Positions 44,299 through 53,469 of a stretch of DNA of 64,000 nucleotides are shown here, piece after piece. The stretch is from Haliscomenobacteraceae bacterium (GTDB lineage Bacteria; Bacteroidota; Bacteroidia; Chitinophagales; Saprospiraceae). The notes under the pieces are model-generated. The model had not been told where the DNA came from. It searched no databases and worked only from the letters and a program-made list of their open reading frames with translations. Both the position numbers and the translations under genes were made by a program. The stretch spans positions 186,001 to 250,000 of the forward strand of contig CANMVX010000001.1 of the NCBI GenBank assembly GCA_947501115.1, given 5' to 3'. Each line of letters begins with the position of its first letter. Position 1 is the first letter of the stretch.

Positions 44299-44330
44299 AT
44301 ATACATTATTTTAAAAGACAAAATGTATAT
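44299..44330. promoter_or_regulatory. Inverted repeat between ThuA fusion and DUF1611 genes
   Basis: ATATACATT (44299-44307) and AATGTATAT (44322-44330) form a perfect nine-base dyad with a 14-base spacer, in the 156-base divergent region. The half-site AATGTATAT also occurs at 39310-39318, beside the araB/sulfatase palindrome. Confidence 0.35.
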
Positions 44331-44378
44331 GCAACTTAAATAATTACTAATTTAGCCAACTATAATTTAGTTTAAAAA

Positions 44379-45428
44379 ATGATACATAAGGAAAAGGCCA
44401 TTTTATTAACATTGGATGCTTATGATAAGCTGGATGCCAAAACGGCCCATGGGCTAATTCGTGGAACCCAACGGTTTGAAATTCTGGCAGTGGTGGATAG
44501 TATAAATTATGGTTACGATGCTGGGGAAAAATTAGATGGTACCTATCGACATATTCCCATTATCGCTTCAGTTAAAGAGGCTATCCAATTATTTCCAGAG
44601 GCAACGGTAGCTATCATAGGAATAGCCACTCACGGCGGTGTTATTCCTAAAGACTTAGAGGTTATCCTACAGGATTGTTTAGAAAATGGATTATCCTTAG
44701 TAAATGGTTTACATGAGTTTTTATCGGATAAACCGCATTTTGTAGAGCTGGCAATGCAAAATAAGGCCTATTTAAAAGATGTTAGAAAACCTAAAACAAA
44801 AGATAATCTTCATTTTTGGACTGGACGAATCCATCAGGTAAAATGTCCTGTAATTGCCGTTATTGGAACTGATTGCGCCGTTGGTAAAAGAACCTCAGCA
44901 CGATTTTTTACGGAACTAATGAATAAAAATAATAAAAAGGCAGAAATGATTTATACCGGTCAAACCGGTTGGCTGCAAGGGGGAGAATATGGATTTATTT
45001 TTGATTCTACCTTAAATGATTTTGTTTCCGGTGAATTGGAAAATGCTATTGTTGAATGTTATTTAAAGGAAAATCCTGATTTTATTTTCCTGGAAGGACA
45101 ATCTGCCTTACGAAATCCAAGCGGGCCATGTGGTTCTGAATTTTTTGTTTCCGGAAAGGCAAAATATGCCGTTTTAGTCCATCCCCCAAAAAGAGTTTAT
45201 TACGATGATGATGCTCATTGGGGAGAAATTCCCTCGGTTGCATCAGAAATAGCTTTGATCAATGCTTACGGGGCAGAGGTAATTGCTTTAGTATTAAACA
45301 CGCAAGGTTGTTCGCCTGAGGAAGCAAAAGCTTTTCAGGAAGATTACTATGATAAACTAAAAATTCCTGTACTTTTACCCATTGAGGAAGGAGTTAACGC
45401 TATCTTGCCTGTTTTTTTAGCCCTTTAA
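44379..45428 (+). CDS. DUF1611 family P-loop protein
   Basis: The 349 residues match DUF1611. The N-terminal domain has RGTQRFEILAVVDSINYGYDAG, IGIATHGGVIP and LSLVNGLHEFLSD. The C-terminal domain has a P-loop-like motif GTDCAVGKRTSARFF, followed by AEMIYTGQTGWLQGGEYG and LEGQSALRNPSGPCGSEF. Related proteins include DgcN, which acylates D-amino acids. The activity here is not known. There is no signal peptide. The EVE-domain gene follows after ten bases on the same strand. Confidence 0.85.
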   Translation: MIHKEKAILLTLDAYDKLDAKTAHGLIRGTQRFEILAVVDSINYGYDAGEKLDGTYRHIPIIASVKEAIQLFPEATVAIIGIATHGGVIPKDLEVILQDCLENGLSLVNGLHEFLSDKPHFVELAMQNKAYLKDVRKPKTKDNLHFWTGRIHQVKCPVIAVIGTDCAVGKRTSARFFTELMNKNNKKAEMIYTGQTGWLQGGEYGFIFDSTLNDFVSGELENAIVECYLKENPDFIFLEGQSALRNPSGPCGSEFFVSGKAKYAVLVHPPKRVYYDDDAHWGEIPSVASEIALINAYGAEVIALVLNTQGCSPEEAKAFQEDYYDKLKIPVLLPIEEGVNAILPVFLAL

Positions 45429-45438
45429 TTTAAAATAA

Positions 45439-45855
45439 ATGTCTTTTTGGTTAATAAAATCTGAACCCTTTGTTTTTAGCTTTTCCAATTTAATGGAAGA
45501 TGGAATATCAATGTGGGATGGAGTTAGAAACTATGGTGCGAGGAACTTTCTCCGTGCTATGGAAATAGATGATATTCTTCTTTTTTATCATAGTAACGAA
45601 GGATTGGAAATTGTAGGTATTGCCAAAGTTTTACACACGGCTTACCCTGATCCGACGGCAGAAAAGGGAGATTGGTCAGCTATTGATATCGTTCCTGTTA
45701 AAAAATTAAATAGAGCAGTAAGTTTAAAAGAAATTAAACAACATCCTGAATTACAAGATATTGGGTTAATAAAACAAAGTCGTTTGAGTGTTATGCCAGT
45801 GACTGATGCTCAGTTTGACATTATTATGCAATTAGCCGAAACTAAACTACACTAA
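45439..45855 (+). CDS. EVE domain protein
   Basis: The 138 residues are a full EVE domain: SFWLIKSEPFVFSFSNLMED, the motif WDGVRNYGARNFLRAMEIDD, LLFYHSNEGLEIVGIAKVL and GDWSAIDIVPVKKLN. EVE domains resemble PUA and YTH domains and bind modified bases in DNA or RNA. This stand-alone form is widespread and its biological role in bacteria is unclear. Its stop overlaps that of the convergent ilvA gene by nine bases. Confidence 0.93.
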   Translation: MSFWLIKSEPFVFSFSNLMEDGISMWDGVRNYGARNFLRAMEIDDILLFYHSNEGLEIVGIAKVLHTAYPDPTAEKGDWSAIDIVPVKKLNRAVSLKEIKQHPELQDIGLIKQSRLSVMPVTDAQFDIIMQLAETKLH

Positions 45856-47103
45856 TAATTCATACAACATTTTACTTTCATTCATAGATTGGAACTGCAA
45901 GCCGTTTTCATTCATCCTTTGCAATAAAAGATCGTAATCTTCTTTACACTTCACTTGAATGCCAACTAAAGCGGGACCTAGCTCCCTATTATTTTTTTTG
46001 GTATATTCAAAATGGGTGATATCATCATTAGGCCCTAAAACATGGTTAAGAAATTCCCTCAAGGCGCCGGCCCGTTGTGGAAATCTAATAATAAAATAGT
46101 GTTTTAAGCCATTGTAAAGAAGGGCTCGTTCCCTAATTTCCTCCGTTCTGGTTATATCGTTATTACTACCACTTACAATACAAACAACGGTTTTTCCTTT
46201 AATTTCCTCCTTGATTTCATCTAATGCTGCAATGGAAAGCGTACCTGCTGGTTCAACCACAAATCCTTCATCATTATATAATTGAAGTAAGGTATGACAA
46301 ACTTTACCTTCATCTACTAATATCACCTTAGAAATGGTGCTTTTGACAATGGGAAAATTTATATCACCTACCTTTTTTACAGCAGCTCCATCCACAAAAT
46401 TGTCAATATGAGATAAGGTAACCACCTTATCTTGTTTAATTGATTCGTACATTGCAGGTGCACCAGCTGGTTCCACCCCGATTATTTTTGTTTTTGGACT
46501 CAGGGTTTTAAAGACAATGCCACATCCAGCCAATAAGCCTCCTCCACCAATGGGAGCGATAAGATAATCTATTTCATGTGGATATTGATTTAATATCTCA
46601 AGTGCCACAGTTCCTTGACCTTCAATGATTTTTGAATCGTTGAAAGGATGTATAAATGCTTTTCCTGTGGCTTCAGAATAGGCTATAGCTTCTTGAAAAG
46701 CGTCATCAAAAGTATCGCCAATTAAAACGATTTCAACCCAATCCTTCCCAAATTTTTTAACCTTGGTTACTTTTTGCTGGGGGGTAACAGCAGGCATATA
46801 AATTTTTCCTTTTACCCCCAGCTTTTGGCAAGCAAAAGCAAAACCCTGAGCATGATTACCCGCACTCGCACATACAACACCCTGGTCTAAAATATCTTTT
46901 GAAAGACTAGACATTTTATTATATGCTCCTCTTATTTTATAAGATCTCACCACCTGAAGATCTTCACGTTTCAATAAAATATTACATTGATATTGTTCAG
47001 ATAAATTAGCATTTAGCTGTAATGGGGTCAAATCAGCAATTCCTTCTAACCTCTTAGCAGCCTCATATATTCCTTCAAGGGTATTTTGCGATGTTACAAC
47101 CAT
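45847..47103 (-). CDS. ilvA: Threonine ammonia-lyase (threonine dehydratase)
   Basis: The 418 residues include the PLP-lysine motif SYKIRGAYNKM, CASAGNHAQGFAFA, the phosphate-binding loop APIGGGGLLAGCG, the PLP-ring Ser in SGSNNDITRTEEI, and a C-terminal ACT-like regulatory domain (ALREFLNHVLGPNDDI...VGIQVKCKEDYDLLLQ). It turns L-threonine into 2-oxobutanoate, the first step of isoleucine synthesis. ilvC lies upstream on the same strand but is separated by a terminator, so the two are likely transcribed separately. Confidence 0.95.
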   Translation of the reverse strand: MVVTSQNTLEGIYEAAKRLEGIADLTPLQLNANLSEQYQCNILLKREDLQVVRSYKIRGAYNKMSSLSKDILDQGVVCASAGNHAQGFAFACQKLGVKGKIYMPAVTPQQKVTKVKKFGKDWVEIVLIGDTFDDAFQEAIAYSEATGKAFIHPFNDSKIIEGQGTVALEILNQYPHEIDYLIAPIGGGGLLAGCGIVFKTLSPKTKIIGVEPAGAPAMYESIKQDKVVTLSHIDNFVDGAAVKKVGDINFPIVKSTISKVILVDEGKVCHTLLQLYNDEGFVVEPAGTLSIAALDEIKEEIKGKTVVCIVSGSNNDITRTEEIRERALLYNGLKHYFIIRFPQRAGALREFLNHVLGPNDDITHFEYTKKNNRELGPALVGIQVKCKEDYDLLLQRMNENGLQFQSMNESKMLYELLV

Positions 47104-47118
47104 AATAGCTTGGTATAA

Positions 47119-47157
47119 AAAAAGAGGTATAGTCGAAAACCGAAAATACCTCTTTTT
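47119..47157 (-). terminator. Terminator of ilvC
   Basis: AAAAAGAGGTAT and ATACCTCTTTTT form a perfect 12-base stem with A and T tracts, between the ilvC stop and the ilvA start, in the transcript direction of both. Confidence 0.8.
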
Positions 47158-47175
47158 ATTATTATTTAGATATAA

Positions 47176-48228
47176 TTATTCTTTTACTGCTTCCGGGCGA
47201 AGGCTTCTAACTGTTTTACCAGCTTGCCACATTTCGCTATCTCTCAACTCTTTTAGTTCAACCTCCAATTTAGCTCTATAATCAGGTAGGCTATTTGAAT
47301 CAATAGATAATTGGGCTTCATTTCCTGAAGAAACACTGGCATAAAGGTCTTCAAATACCGGTTTAACGGCATCACGAAATTTTTTCCACCAATCTAAAGC
47401 ACCTCTTTGAGCGGTGGTACTACAATTGGCATACATCCAATCCATGCCATTTTCAGCTACTAATGGCATCAATGATTGAGTTAATTCCTCAACGGTTTCA
47501 TTGAAAGCTTCTGATGGACTATGTCCATTACTTCGCAACACTTCATATTGTGCAGCAAAAATACCTTGAATGCAACCCATTAAAGTACCTCTTTCGCCAG
47601 TTAAATCACTATAAACTTCCTTTTGAAAGGTAGTTTCAAATAGATAACCTGAACCGATGCCAATACCAAGTGCTACTACTCTTTCGAAAGCTTTACCTGT
47701 TGCATCCTGGAAAATGGCGTAGCTGGAATTTAATCCACGACCCGCTATAAACATTCGTCTTAAAGAAGTTCCACTTCCCTTTGGGGCAACCAGAATTACA
47801 TCTACATCAGCAGGAGGAATAATTCCAGTCCTCTCTTTGTAGGTAATACCAAATCCATGTGAAAAATATAGCGCTTTTCCAGGAGTTAATTTGGCTTTTA
47901 ACTGTGGCCATGCTGCAATTTGGGCAGCATCAGATAGAAGATATTGAATAATAGTTCCTCTTTCAGCTGCTTCGTCAATGGAAAATAAGGTTTCTCCTGG
48001 TACCCATCCATCAGCAATAGCTTTGTCCCATGTAGGAGATGGATATCTTTGACCAACGATTACATTAAAACCGTTGTCTCTTAAGTTCAATGCTTGTCCA
48101 GGACCCTGAACCCCATATCCTATTATCGCAATAACGTCATCTTGAAGGATATCCTGAGCTTTTTCTAAAGAGAATTCTTCCCGTGTAACCACGTTTTCTA
48201 AGGATCCCCCAAAATTTAATTGTGCCAT
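47176..48228 (-). CDS. ilvC: Ketol-acid reductoisomerase
   Basis: Start at 48228 (MAQLNFGGSLENVVTREEF) is the family start. The in-frame ATG at 48255 adds nine unrelated residues. This gives 350 residues. The NAD(P)H-binding segment is IIGYGVQGPGQALNLRDNGF, then VILVAPKGSGTSLRRMF, and the catalytic helical domain has FQKEVYSDLTGERGTLMG with the metal-binding Asp and Glu. It makes the dihydroxy-acid precursors of valine and isoleucine. No ilvD or ilvB is nearby. Confidence 0.97.
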   Translation of the reverse strand: MAQLNFGGSLENVVTREEFSLEKAQDILQDDVIAIIGYGVQGPGQALNLRDNGFNVIVGQRYPSPTWDKAIADGWVPGETLFSIDEAAERGTIIQYLLSDAAQIAAWPQLKAKLTPGKALYFSHGFGITYKERTGIIPPADVDVILVAPKGSGTSLRRMFIAGRGLNSSYAIFQDATGKAFERVVALGIGIGSGYLFETTFQKEVYSDLTGERGTLMGCIQGIFAAQYEVLRSNGHSPSEAFNETVEELTQSLMPLVAENGMDWMYANCSTTAQRGALDWWKKFRDAVKPVFEDLYASVSSGNEAQLSIDSNSLPDYRAKLEVELKELRDSEMWQAGKTVRSLRPEAVKE

Positions 48229-48252
48229 CTTATTAATTGTTTTAAGTGCCTG

Positions 48253-48260
48253 CAAATATA
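48253..48260 (-). promoter_or_regulatory. -7 promoter element of ilvC
   Basis: On the minus strand TATATTTG matches TAnnTTTG, 24 bases before the chosen ilvC start. This supports that start rather than the upstream ATG at 48255. Confidence 0.55.
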
Positions 48261-48355
48261 AGCATACTTCAGGTATAAGTTTTTAATTTTTGTGATAGTT
48301 TATACATCATTTTCACCTTTTTTACAAATTCTAACCATATAATCACTCATTTTAT

Positions 48356-49207
48356 CTAAAAGGTGGGGCATGGCAATCCTCGTGAACCACCAAATCTGGA
48401 AGAACTACCTGATTTAATGCTATAACTTAGGCTAAACTGTACTAAATAATACCAATCGACGGCTGGCCCTCCCCTGGAATAAGGCGTTTGTGAGGGATTG
48501 GGATACAAGGTAGGATTGCTGATATACGCATTTAATGCCAAACTTGATCCTTTGGGATTGGCTAATAAATCATTAAATACAACGGGTGCTGAAGAAACAT
48601 CATCTATGTAGTCACCAAAAACTCTGTTACCTATAATCTCTGCTGTCAATTTCACTTTCTCATTTAAGGAAACAGATAGTCCTGCACCAACGGGTAAACT
48701 GAATTGGTATGGCTTGTAATAATTGGGATATCCTGGAATGCCTTGTCCTTCAGTGCCTAATAATCTAAGAGGTACATTGCCATAAGTAAGGTCCCGGAAA
48801 TAAGGATCCGATAGTTGAACCGTTCCTCCAGCTGCAAAAAATGGGGAAATAATTACCTTATCATTAGCTAAAGATATATTTATGACACTCCATTCTCCCA
48901 TTATTTGGGCTTGCTTTAAATTATTGAAAAAATTTAGGGCTCGTGGAATGGGAACGCTTCTATGTAGTTCATCAGCTGTGATATGCGAAAATTGTAAGCC
49001 AAATCTGATGCCAACATGTCGGTTGAAATTATTTCTAACAAAAATTCCACCTGTATATCCTAAATCTTTAAAAGAAAAATCTGAAATGCTACTTGATAAA
49101 TCTCCAATATAAAACGTTGTGCCACCTAATATTCCTATTTCTAATGACGACTCCTGCCCTTTAGATACAAAAGGTAAAAAGGATAAAATCAAAAAAATAT
49201 ATTTCAT
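48356..49207 (-). CDS. DUF6089-type outer-membrane beta-barrel protein
   Basis: Start at 49207 opens a signal peptide (KYIFLILSFLPFVSKGQ). The 283 residues alternate short aromatic-ending strands: SSLEIGILGGTTFYIGDLSS, HVGIRFGLQFSHITADELHR, VGAGLSVSLNEKVKLTAEII. They close with a strand DWYYLVQFSLSYSIK. This matches DUF6089, a family of small outer-membrane barrels in Bacteroidota of unknown function. It is preceded by a -7 promoter element. Confidence 0.82.
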   Translation of the reverse strand: MKYIFLILSFLPFVSKGQESSLEIGILGGTTFYIGDLSSSISDFSFKDLGYTGGIFVRNNFNRHVGIRFGLQFSHITADELHRSVPIPRALNFFNNLKQAQIMGEWSVINISLANDKVIISPFFAAGGTVQLSDPYFRDLTYGNVPLRLLGTEGQGIPGYPNYYKPYQFSLPVGAGLSVSLNEKVKLTAEIIGNRVFGDYIDDVSSAPVVFNDLLANPKGSSLALNAYISNPTLYPNPSQTPYSRGGPAVDWYYLVQFSLSYSIKSGSSSRFGGSRGLPCPTF

Positions 49208-49269
49208 TCTCAAAGGTTTTAATTCATTTATAAACGCTGATAATCAAATAATTGATATATTTCAAGATT

Positions 49270-49277
49270 CAAATATA
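49270..49277 (-). promoter_or_regulatory. -7 promoter element of the DUF6089 gene
   Basis: On the minus strand TATATTTG matches TAnnTTTG, about 62 bases before the start at 49207. Confidence 0.4.
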
Positions 49278-49354
49278 GTAGGATAAATTTATTTTTTTTA
49301 ATCTAAAAGGTAGCTTAAGTTGTTTAGGTTGCTTTAGGTAAGTAAAAATTAATT

Positions 49355-51148
49355 ATGTCGGCTAATAAAAGCGAGGGCAAAACCAATGAAAAGCCCAAAT
49401 TTTCTAAAGAAAAATTATATAAAAACGGATTTATATTTCGTTATTTAATTCCCTACCGGGTTCAATTTATATTGGGTTTATTGGTTTTAAGTGCTGGAAG
49501 TATCCTCTTTTTGGTTATTATGAAACTTCCTGGTGAAGTTTTTAATATACTCGATAAGAATCCTACTTATCCAATGAATTTAAATCAATTGTTTTTAACC
49601 ATACTTCTGTTATTAGCCTTTCAAAGCATTCTTTCTTACTTTAGAATTAGATTATTTGCTATTGTTAGTGAGAAAAGTATGGCCTCGTTGAGAAAAGATT
49701 TATTTAAAAACATGGTTTCCCTTCCTATTCCATGGATTGAAGATCAGCGGGTTGGTGAATTAACCAGCAGAATTACCAATGATGTAACGCAGATTCAAGG
49801 GGCATTAGCCACTACTGTTGCCGAGTTTTTAAGACAAATTATTATTCTTGTAGGAGGTATTATCTTTATTGTTTTCGCTATGCCCCGCCTTGCATTAATT
49901 ATGTTGGGTACGTTTCCTTTAGTGGTTTTTGCCGCTATGTATTTTGGTAAACATATAAGGAAGTTTACTAAGGAAAGGCAGGATGAATTGGCACAAACCA
50001 ATGTTGTGGTAGAAGAAACCATGCAGAATATTCGTACCGTTAAGGCTTTTACAAATGAATGGTTCGAACTGGGACGATACGCTTCGCATTTAAATAAAGT
50101 GGTTACTATGGCTTTAAAGGCGGCTACAATGAGGGGACTTTTTGCTTCTTTTATAGTATTTGTTATGTTTGGAGCCTTGTTTTTTATCATGTGGCAAGCT
50201 GCTTTAATGGTGGAGAATGGCTCGATGGTTAAGGGTGATTTAGTCAATTTTATCATTTTTACAGGTATTATTGGAGGTGCTATCGCCAGCCTTGGAACTT
50301 TTTATACAGAATTAATTACGGCGTTAGGTGCTGGAGAGAGAATTGTAGATATTCTTCAAATGCCTGGGGAGAGAAATATAGATTCTCCCAAGCCTATCAG
50401 TAAAAGGTTTCTTGGAAAAATTGATTTTAATCAAGTATTTTTTGCTTATCCAAGTCGTCCTGAAAAAATAGTGTTAAAAGGAATAGATATCAGCGTCAGT
50501 TCCGGAGAAAGAATAGCTTTGGTTGGTATGAGTGGTGCTGGAAAATCAACCTTAACTCAACTTCTCATGCAATTTTATAAGGCAGACAAAGGCGAAATTT
50601 TTATTGATGACCTTCCAATAAATAAATATGATCTTTCCGATGTACGTGGCAATATGGCCATCGTACCTCAAGATGTTATGTTATTTGGTGGATCAATTAA
50701 AGATAATATCGCCTACGGAAATCCATCAGCTTCAGATTCAGATATTATGGAAGCCGCTAAAAAGGCAAATGCCTGGGAATTCATAGAAGGTTTTCCTTCA
50801 AAAATGGAAACGATTGTTGGAGAAAGGGGAGTGAAATTGTCCGGAGGCCAAAAACAAAGGGTAGCCATAGCCAGAGCTATTTTAAAGGATCCCGCTATTC
50901 TGATCCTTGATGAAGCCACATCATCGCTCGATGCAGAATCAGAAAGACTCGTTCAGGAAGCTTTACAAGTATTAATGGTTGGTAGAACCTCTATTATTAT
51001 AGCTCATCGTTTAGCTACTATAAAAGATGTAAACCAAATTTATGTATTGGAGAACGGAACCATTGCTGAGAAAGGAACGCATCAGGAATTACTTCAAAAC
51101 GAAAAAGGATTATATACCAGTTTGGCAAAACTCCAGTTTGAGTATTAA
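49355..51148 (+). CDS. ABC exporter, fused permease and ATPase (MsbA-like)
   Basis: The 597 residues have six membrane helices in the first ~330 (for example FILGLLVLSAGSILFLVIMK, LALIMLGTFPLVVFAAMYFG, SFIVFVMFGALFFIMWQAAL). The ATPase follows, with Walker A (GMSGAGKSTL), the signature LSGGQKQRVAIARAIL, Walker B (ILILDEATSSLDAES) and the His loop IIAHRLATI. This is the type I exporter form that transports lipids or drugs. Its position upstream of MlaD, amidase and LptD genes suggests an envelope lipid role, but its cargo cannot be named. The stop overlaps that of the convergent MlaD gene by four bases. Confidence 0.93.
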   Translation: MSANKSEGKTNEKPKFSKEKLYKNGFIFRYLIPYRVQFILGLLVLSAGSILFLVIMKLPGEVFNILDKNPTYPMNLNQLFLTILLLLAFQSILSYFRIRLFAIVSEKSMASLRKDLFKNMVSLPIPWIEDQRVGELTSRITNDVTQIQGALATTVAEFLRQIIILVGGIIFIVFAMPRLALIMLGTFPLVVFAAMYFGKHIRKFTKERQDELAQTNVVVEETMQNIRTVKAFTNEWFELGRYASHLNKVVTMALKAATMRGLFASFIVFVMFGALFFIMWQAALMVENGSMVKGDLVNFIIFTGIIGGAIASLGTFYTELITALGAGERIVDILQMPGERNIDSPKPISKRFLGKIDFNQVFFAYPSRPEKIVLKGIDISVSSGERIALVGMSGAGKSTLTQLLMQFYKADKGEIFIDDLPINKYDLSDVRGNMAIVPQDVMLFGGSIKDNIAYGNPSASDSDIMEAAKKANAWEFIEGFPSKMETIVGERGVKLSGGQKQRVAIARAILKDPAILILDEATSSLDAESERLVQEALQVLMVGRTSIIIAHRLATIKDVNQIYVLENGTIAEKGTHQELLQNEKGLYTSLAKLQFEY

Positions 51149-52167
51149 TTCGATTCTTTCTGACGATCTATTTTCTCTGTCTTTTTCTGACTCTTTAGGG
51201 GGATGTAACGATATGGCCTTTCTTTTAAATCTAAAAGTAAAGAGTCTAAATGTTTACTCAAATCCTGAATATCAGTTACTAATCCATCATCTTTTACTAA
51301 TTTACCCAAACTGCCATTTCCTGCATTTACATTAGCTATTATACTATTTAGTCCGGAAAATGTGGTATCCGCAGACTTTAAAGTCATTTGTAGCCCTGTT
51401 AAGGTAGAATTTATAGATTCCATTGATTTTTTAGCATCGCCATCTTTTATTTGCTTTGAAATGTCAGAAACATTGGATAAAAGACTTGTAATCTCTTCAT
51501 TATTAGTTTCTATATTTTTTAATATGGCAGATAGACTAGACATACTTTGATTGATACTTTTTCCTGAAGCCCCCATAATGCCATTCATCTGGCGAGTTAG
51601 CAGTTCTAAATTATCAATCGTTTTAGAGAGATTTTCAATGCTTTTCCCCATTTTACTTTCAGAATCACCTGAAGCCATTTGTTTACTTAAAGAATCTACT
51701 AAAACTGAAATACCTTCCTGAAATACTTGAATATAGGTCTTTAAATCATCCTTATCGACCATGGAACCTAAGATGCCAAGATTTTTTCCACCAATCACAG
51801 ATCCACTAGGCAAACAATCACCAGAACATCCTCCCGGAATATTTAAAATAATGGAAGCTCCACCCATAAATGTTTCAGTCAAAATATTGGCCATACTTCC
51901 TTTTGGTAAAGCCATGTTTTCGTCTAAATCAAGGGTTAATCTTATCAGTCCTTTATCTAAATCAGGGGTTACTTCAGAAACAAAGCCTACTTGGTATCCT
52001 AAATATTTTACCGGTGTAGATATAGTGATTCTATTTACATTACTGTAATCAACATAATACAGGTTAGACTTTTTCAATAGATTTTTACCTATTATGTATT
52101 TGTAGCCCCAAATAGAAACTAAGAGTGAGGTTATAACTAAAAGGGCAATTCTAATCTCTTTTGACAT
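51145..52167 (-). CDS. MlaD/MCE-domain protein
   Basis: Start at 52167 (MSKEIRIALLVITSLLVSIW) makes a signal-anchor helix. The 340 residues contain one MCE domain at ~40-120 (YYVDYSNVNRITISTPVKYLG, GSMANILTETFMGGASIILN), followed by a long, Ser/Lys-rich helical region with coiled-coil character (MGKSIENLSKTIDNLELLTR). MCE proteins shuttle lipids between the two membranes. In Bacteroidota they are often encoded with the amidase and LptD, as here. Confidence 0.9.
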   Translation of the reverse strand: MSKEIRIALLVITSLLVSIWGYKYIIGKNLLKKSNLYYVDYSNVNRITISTPVKYLGYQVGFVSEVTPDLDKGLIRLTLDLDENMALPKGSMANILTETFMGGASIILNIPGGCSGDCLPSGSVIGGKNLGILGSMVDKDDLKTYIQVFQEGISVLVDSLSKQMASGDSESKMGKSIENLSKTIDNLELLTRQMNGIMGASGKSINQSMSSLSAILKNIETNNEEITSLLSNVSDISKQIKDGDAKKSMESINSTLTGLQMTLKSADTTFSGLNSIIANVNAGNGSLGKLVKDDGLVTDIQDLSKHLDSLLLDLKERPYRYIPLKSQKKTEKIDRQKESN

Positions 52168-52197
52168 TCTTTTTGTTTTTTCGGCAAATAATTCGCG

Positions 52198-52205
52198 CAA
52201 ATATA
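52198..52205 (-). promoter_or_regulatory. -7 promoter element of the MlaD gene
   Basis: On the minus strand TATATTTG matches TAnnTTTG, 30 bases before the start at 52167. It supports that start over the in-frame ATG at 52200, which lies inside the element. Confidence 0.5.
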
Positions 52206-52233
52206 CAAATATCCTACTTCATAAACAGTAACA

Positions 52234-53427
52234 TTAGGGGATACCCAATTCTTTTTTAGCCTGATGAAGACTTATTCGTTCTCCATTTTTATCTACAATA
52301 ATAAATGCATCTTTAAATCCTGCAGCAAACATTTTGTCCCGTGCTTTTAAAACTTCTTTTATTTGGCTAAATGTGTATGTTCTGTATTTATATAGGCCAT
52401 TTTCCTTTAATTGTTCGATGTTGAAAGGTGAATTTTTCCACAACGAATCTGTTTTAGAAATAGGATTTGGTGTTGCAGCAATTTGAATCCAAAATTGGTA
52501 AATTGGTTCTTTAGGATTAGATGTTGGTTTATTGGTTACTTCTGCCACTGTCTCCGGAAGTTGTTCTATTTTCTTTTTGTATTCTGTAAATCCATTGAAA
52601 ATACTTTCAGCAATTTTTTGCTTCCCATTATCGGTTTTCAGATAATTTTCTTCTTCTCTATTACTTAAAAATCCAATTTCTAATAATACACTAGGCATAG
52701 AAGTAGCTTTCAAAACGACAAAGCCAGCTTGTTTTACCCCTCTACTTTTTCTATTTGCATGACTTGCGTACTGATTTTCAACAAATTGCCCAAATTGTAT
52801 GCTTTGATCCAAATAGGCATTCTGGTACATAGAAAATAAAATATGACCTTCAGGTGAATTGGGATCGTAATCATAATTATTTTTATAATTCTCCTCAAGT
52901 AAGATGGCTGCATTTTCTCGTTTAGCAACGTCTAAATTATATTCAGCTGTGTGTAAACCCATTACATACGTTTCTGTACCTAGCGTAACCGATGATTTAG
53001 GCATAAAATTAGCATGTATGGAAATAAATAAATCAGCATTTGCGTCATTGGCAATTTTTGCGCGTTGATATAAAGGAATAAAAACGTCTTTATCTCTGGT
53101 CATTATGACCTTTATTTGAGGATATTTCTCAGCTAATAAGTCTCTTAACTTTTTTCCTACAGACAGCACCAAATCTTTTTCTAACGTAGAAACACCATGG
53201 GTTCCAGGGTCGAAACCACCATGACCTGGGTCAATAATTACCGTTTTTATACGATATGGGGGTTTGCCTTGTAACTTATCTTTAGTACCTTCGCCAAATA
53301 ATGAAAAATTATGCGCATTGATAGTGTACAAATAACGGTTTTGAATCGTTATTAGTGGGGTTATTAAAAAAAATAACAGTAAACAATATCCCGGTGCGCG
53401 CATTTTTTCGTTGGAAAAGTAATTCAT
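52234..53427 (-). CDS. N-acetylmuramoyl-L-alanine amidase with SPOR-like C-terminus
   Basis: The 397-residue protein has a signal-anchor near the start (YCLLLFFLITPLITI). The Amidase_3 domain spans ~50-275: VIIDPGHGGFDPGTHGVSTL (zinc His and Glu), DLFISIHANFMP (second zinc His) and SMPSVLLEIGFLSNREEEN (catalytic Glu). The C-terminus (~310-397) has FWIQIAATPNP and YRTYTFSQIKEVLKARDK, like a SPOR domain that binds bare peptidoglycan glycans. It cleaves the amide bond between stem peptide and MurNAc. It is divergent from lptD, and its stop is ~65 bases before the MlaD gene start. Confidence 0.93.
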   Translation of the reverse strand: MNYFSNEKMRAPGYCLLLFFLITPLITIQNRYLYTINAHNFSLFGEGTKDKLQGKPPYRIKTVIIDPGHGGFDPGTHGVSTLEKDLVLSVGKKLRDLLAEKYPQIKVIMTRDKDVFIPLYQRAKIANDANADLFISIHANFMPKSSVTLGTETYVMGLHTAEYNLDVAKRENAAILLEENYKNNYDYDPNSPEGHILFSMYQNAYLDQSIQFGQFVENQYASHANRKSRGVKQAGFVVLKATSMPSVLLEIGFLSNREEENYLKTDNGKQKIAESIFNGFTEYKKKIEQLPETVAEVTNKPTSNPKEPIYQFWIQIAATPNPISKTDSLWKNSPFNIEQLKENGLYKYRTYTFSQIKEVLKARDKMFAAGFKDAFIIVDKNGERISLHQAKKELGIP

Positions 53428-53469
53428 TAAAGTGTTTCGGGGAATTTGGTCGTTGACCTGTTAATTATA

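Noticed and set aside
49795-50256. Minus-strand open frame of 153 codons
   Set aside because: It is a shadow of the ABC exporter on the other strand and has no homology, signal or start context.
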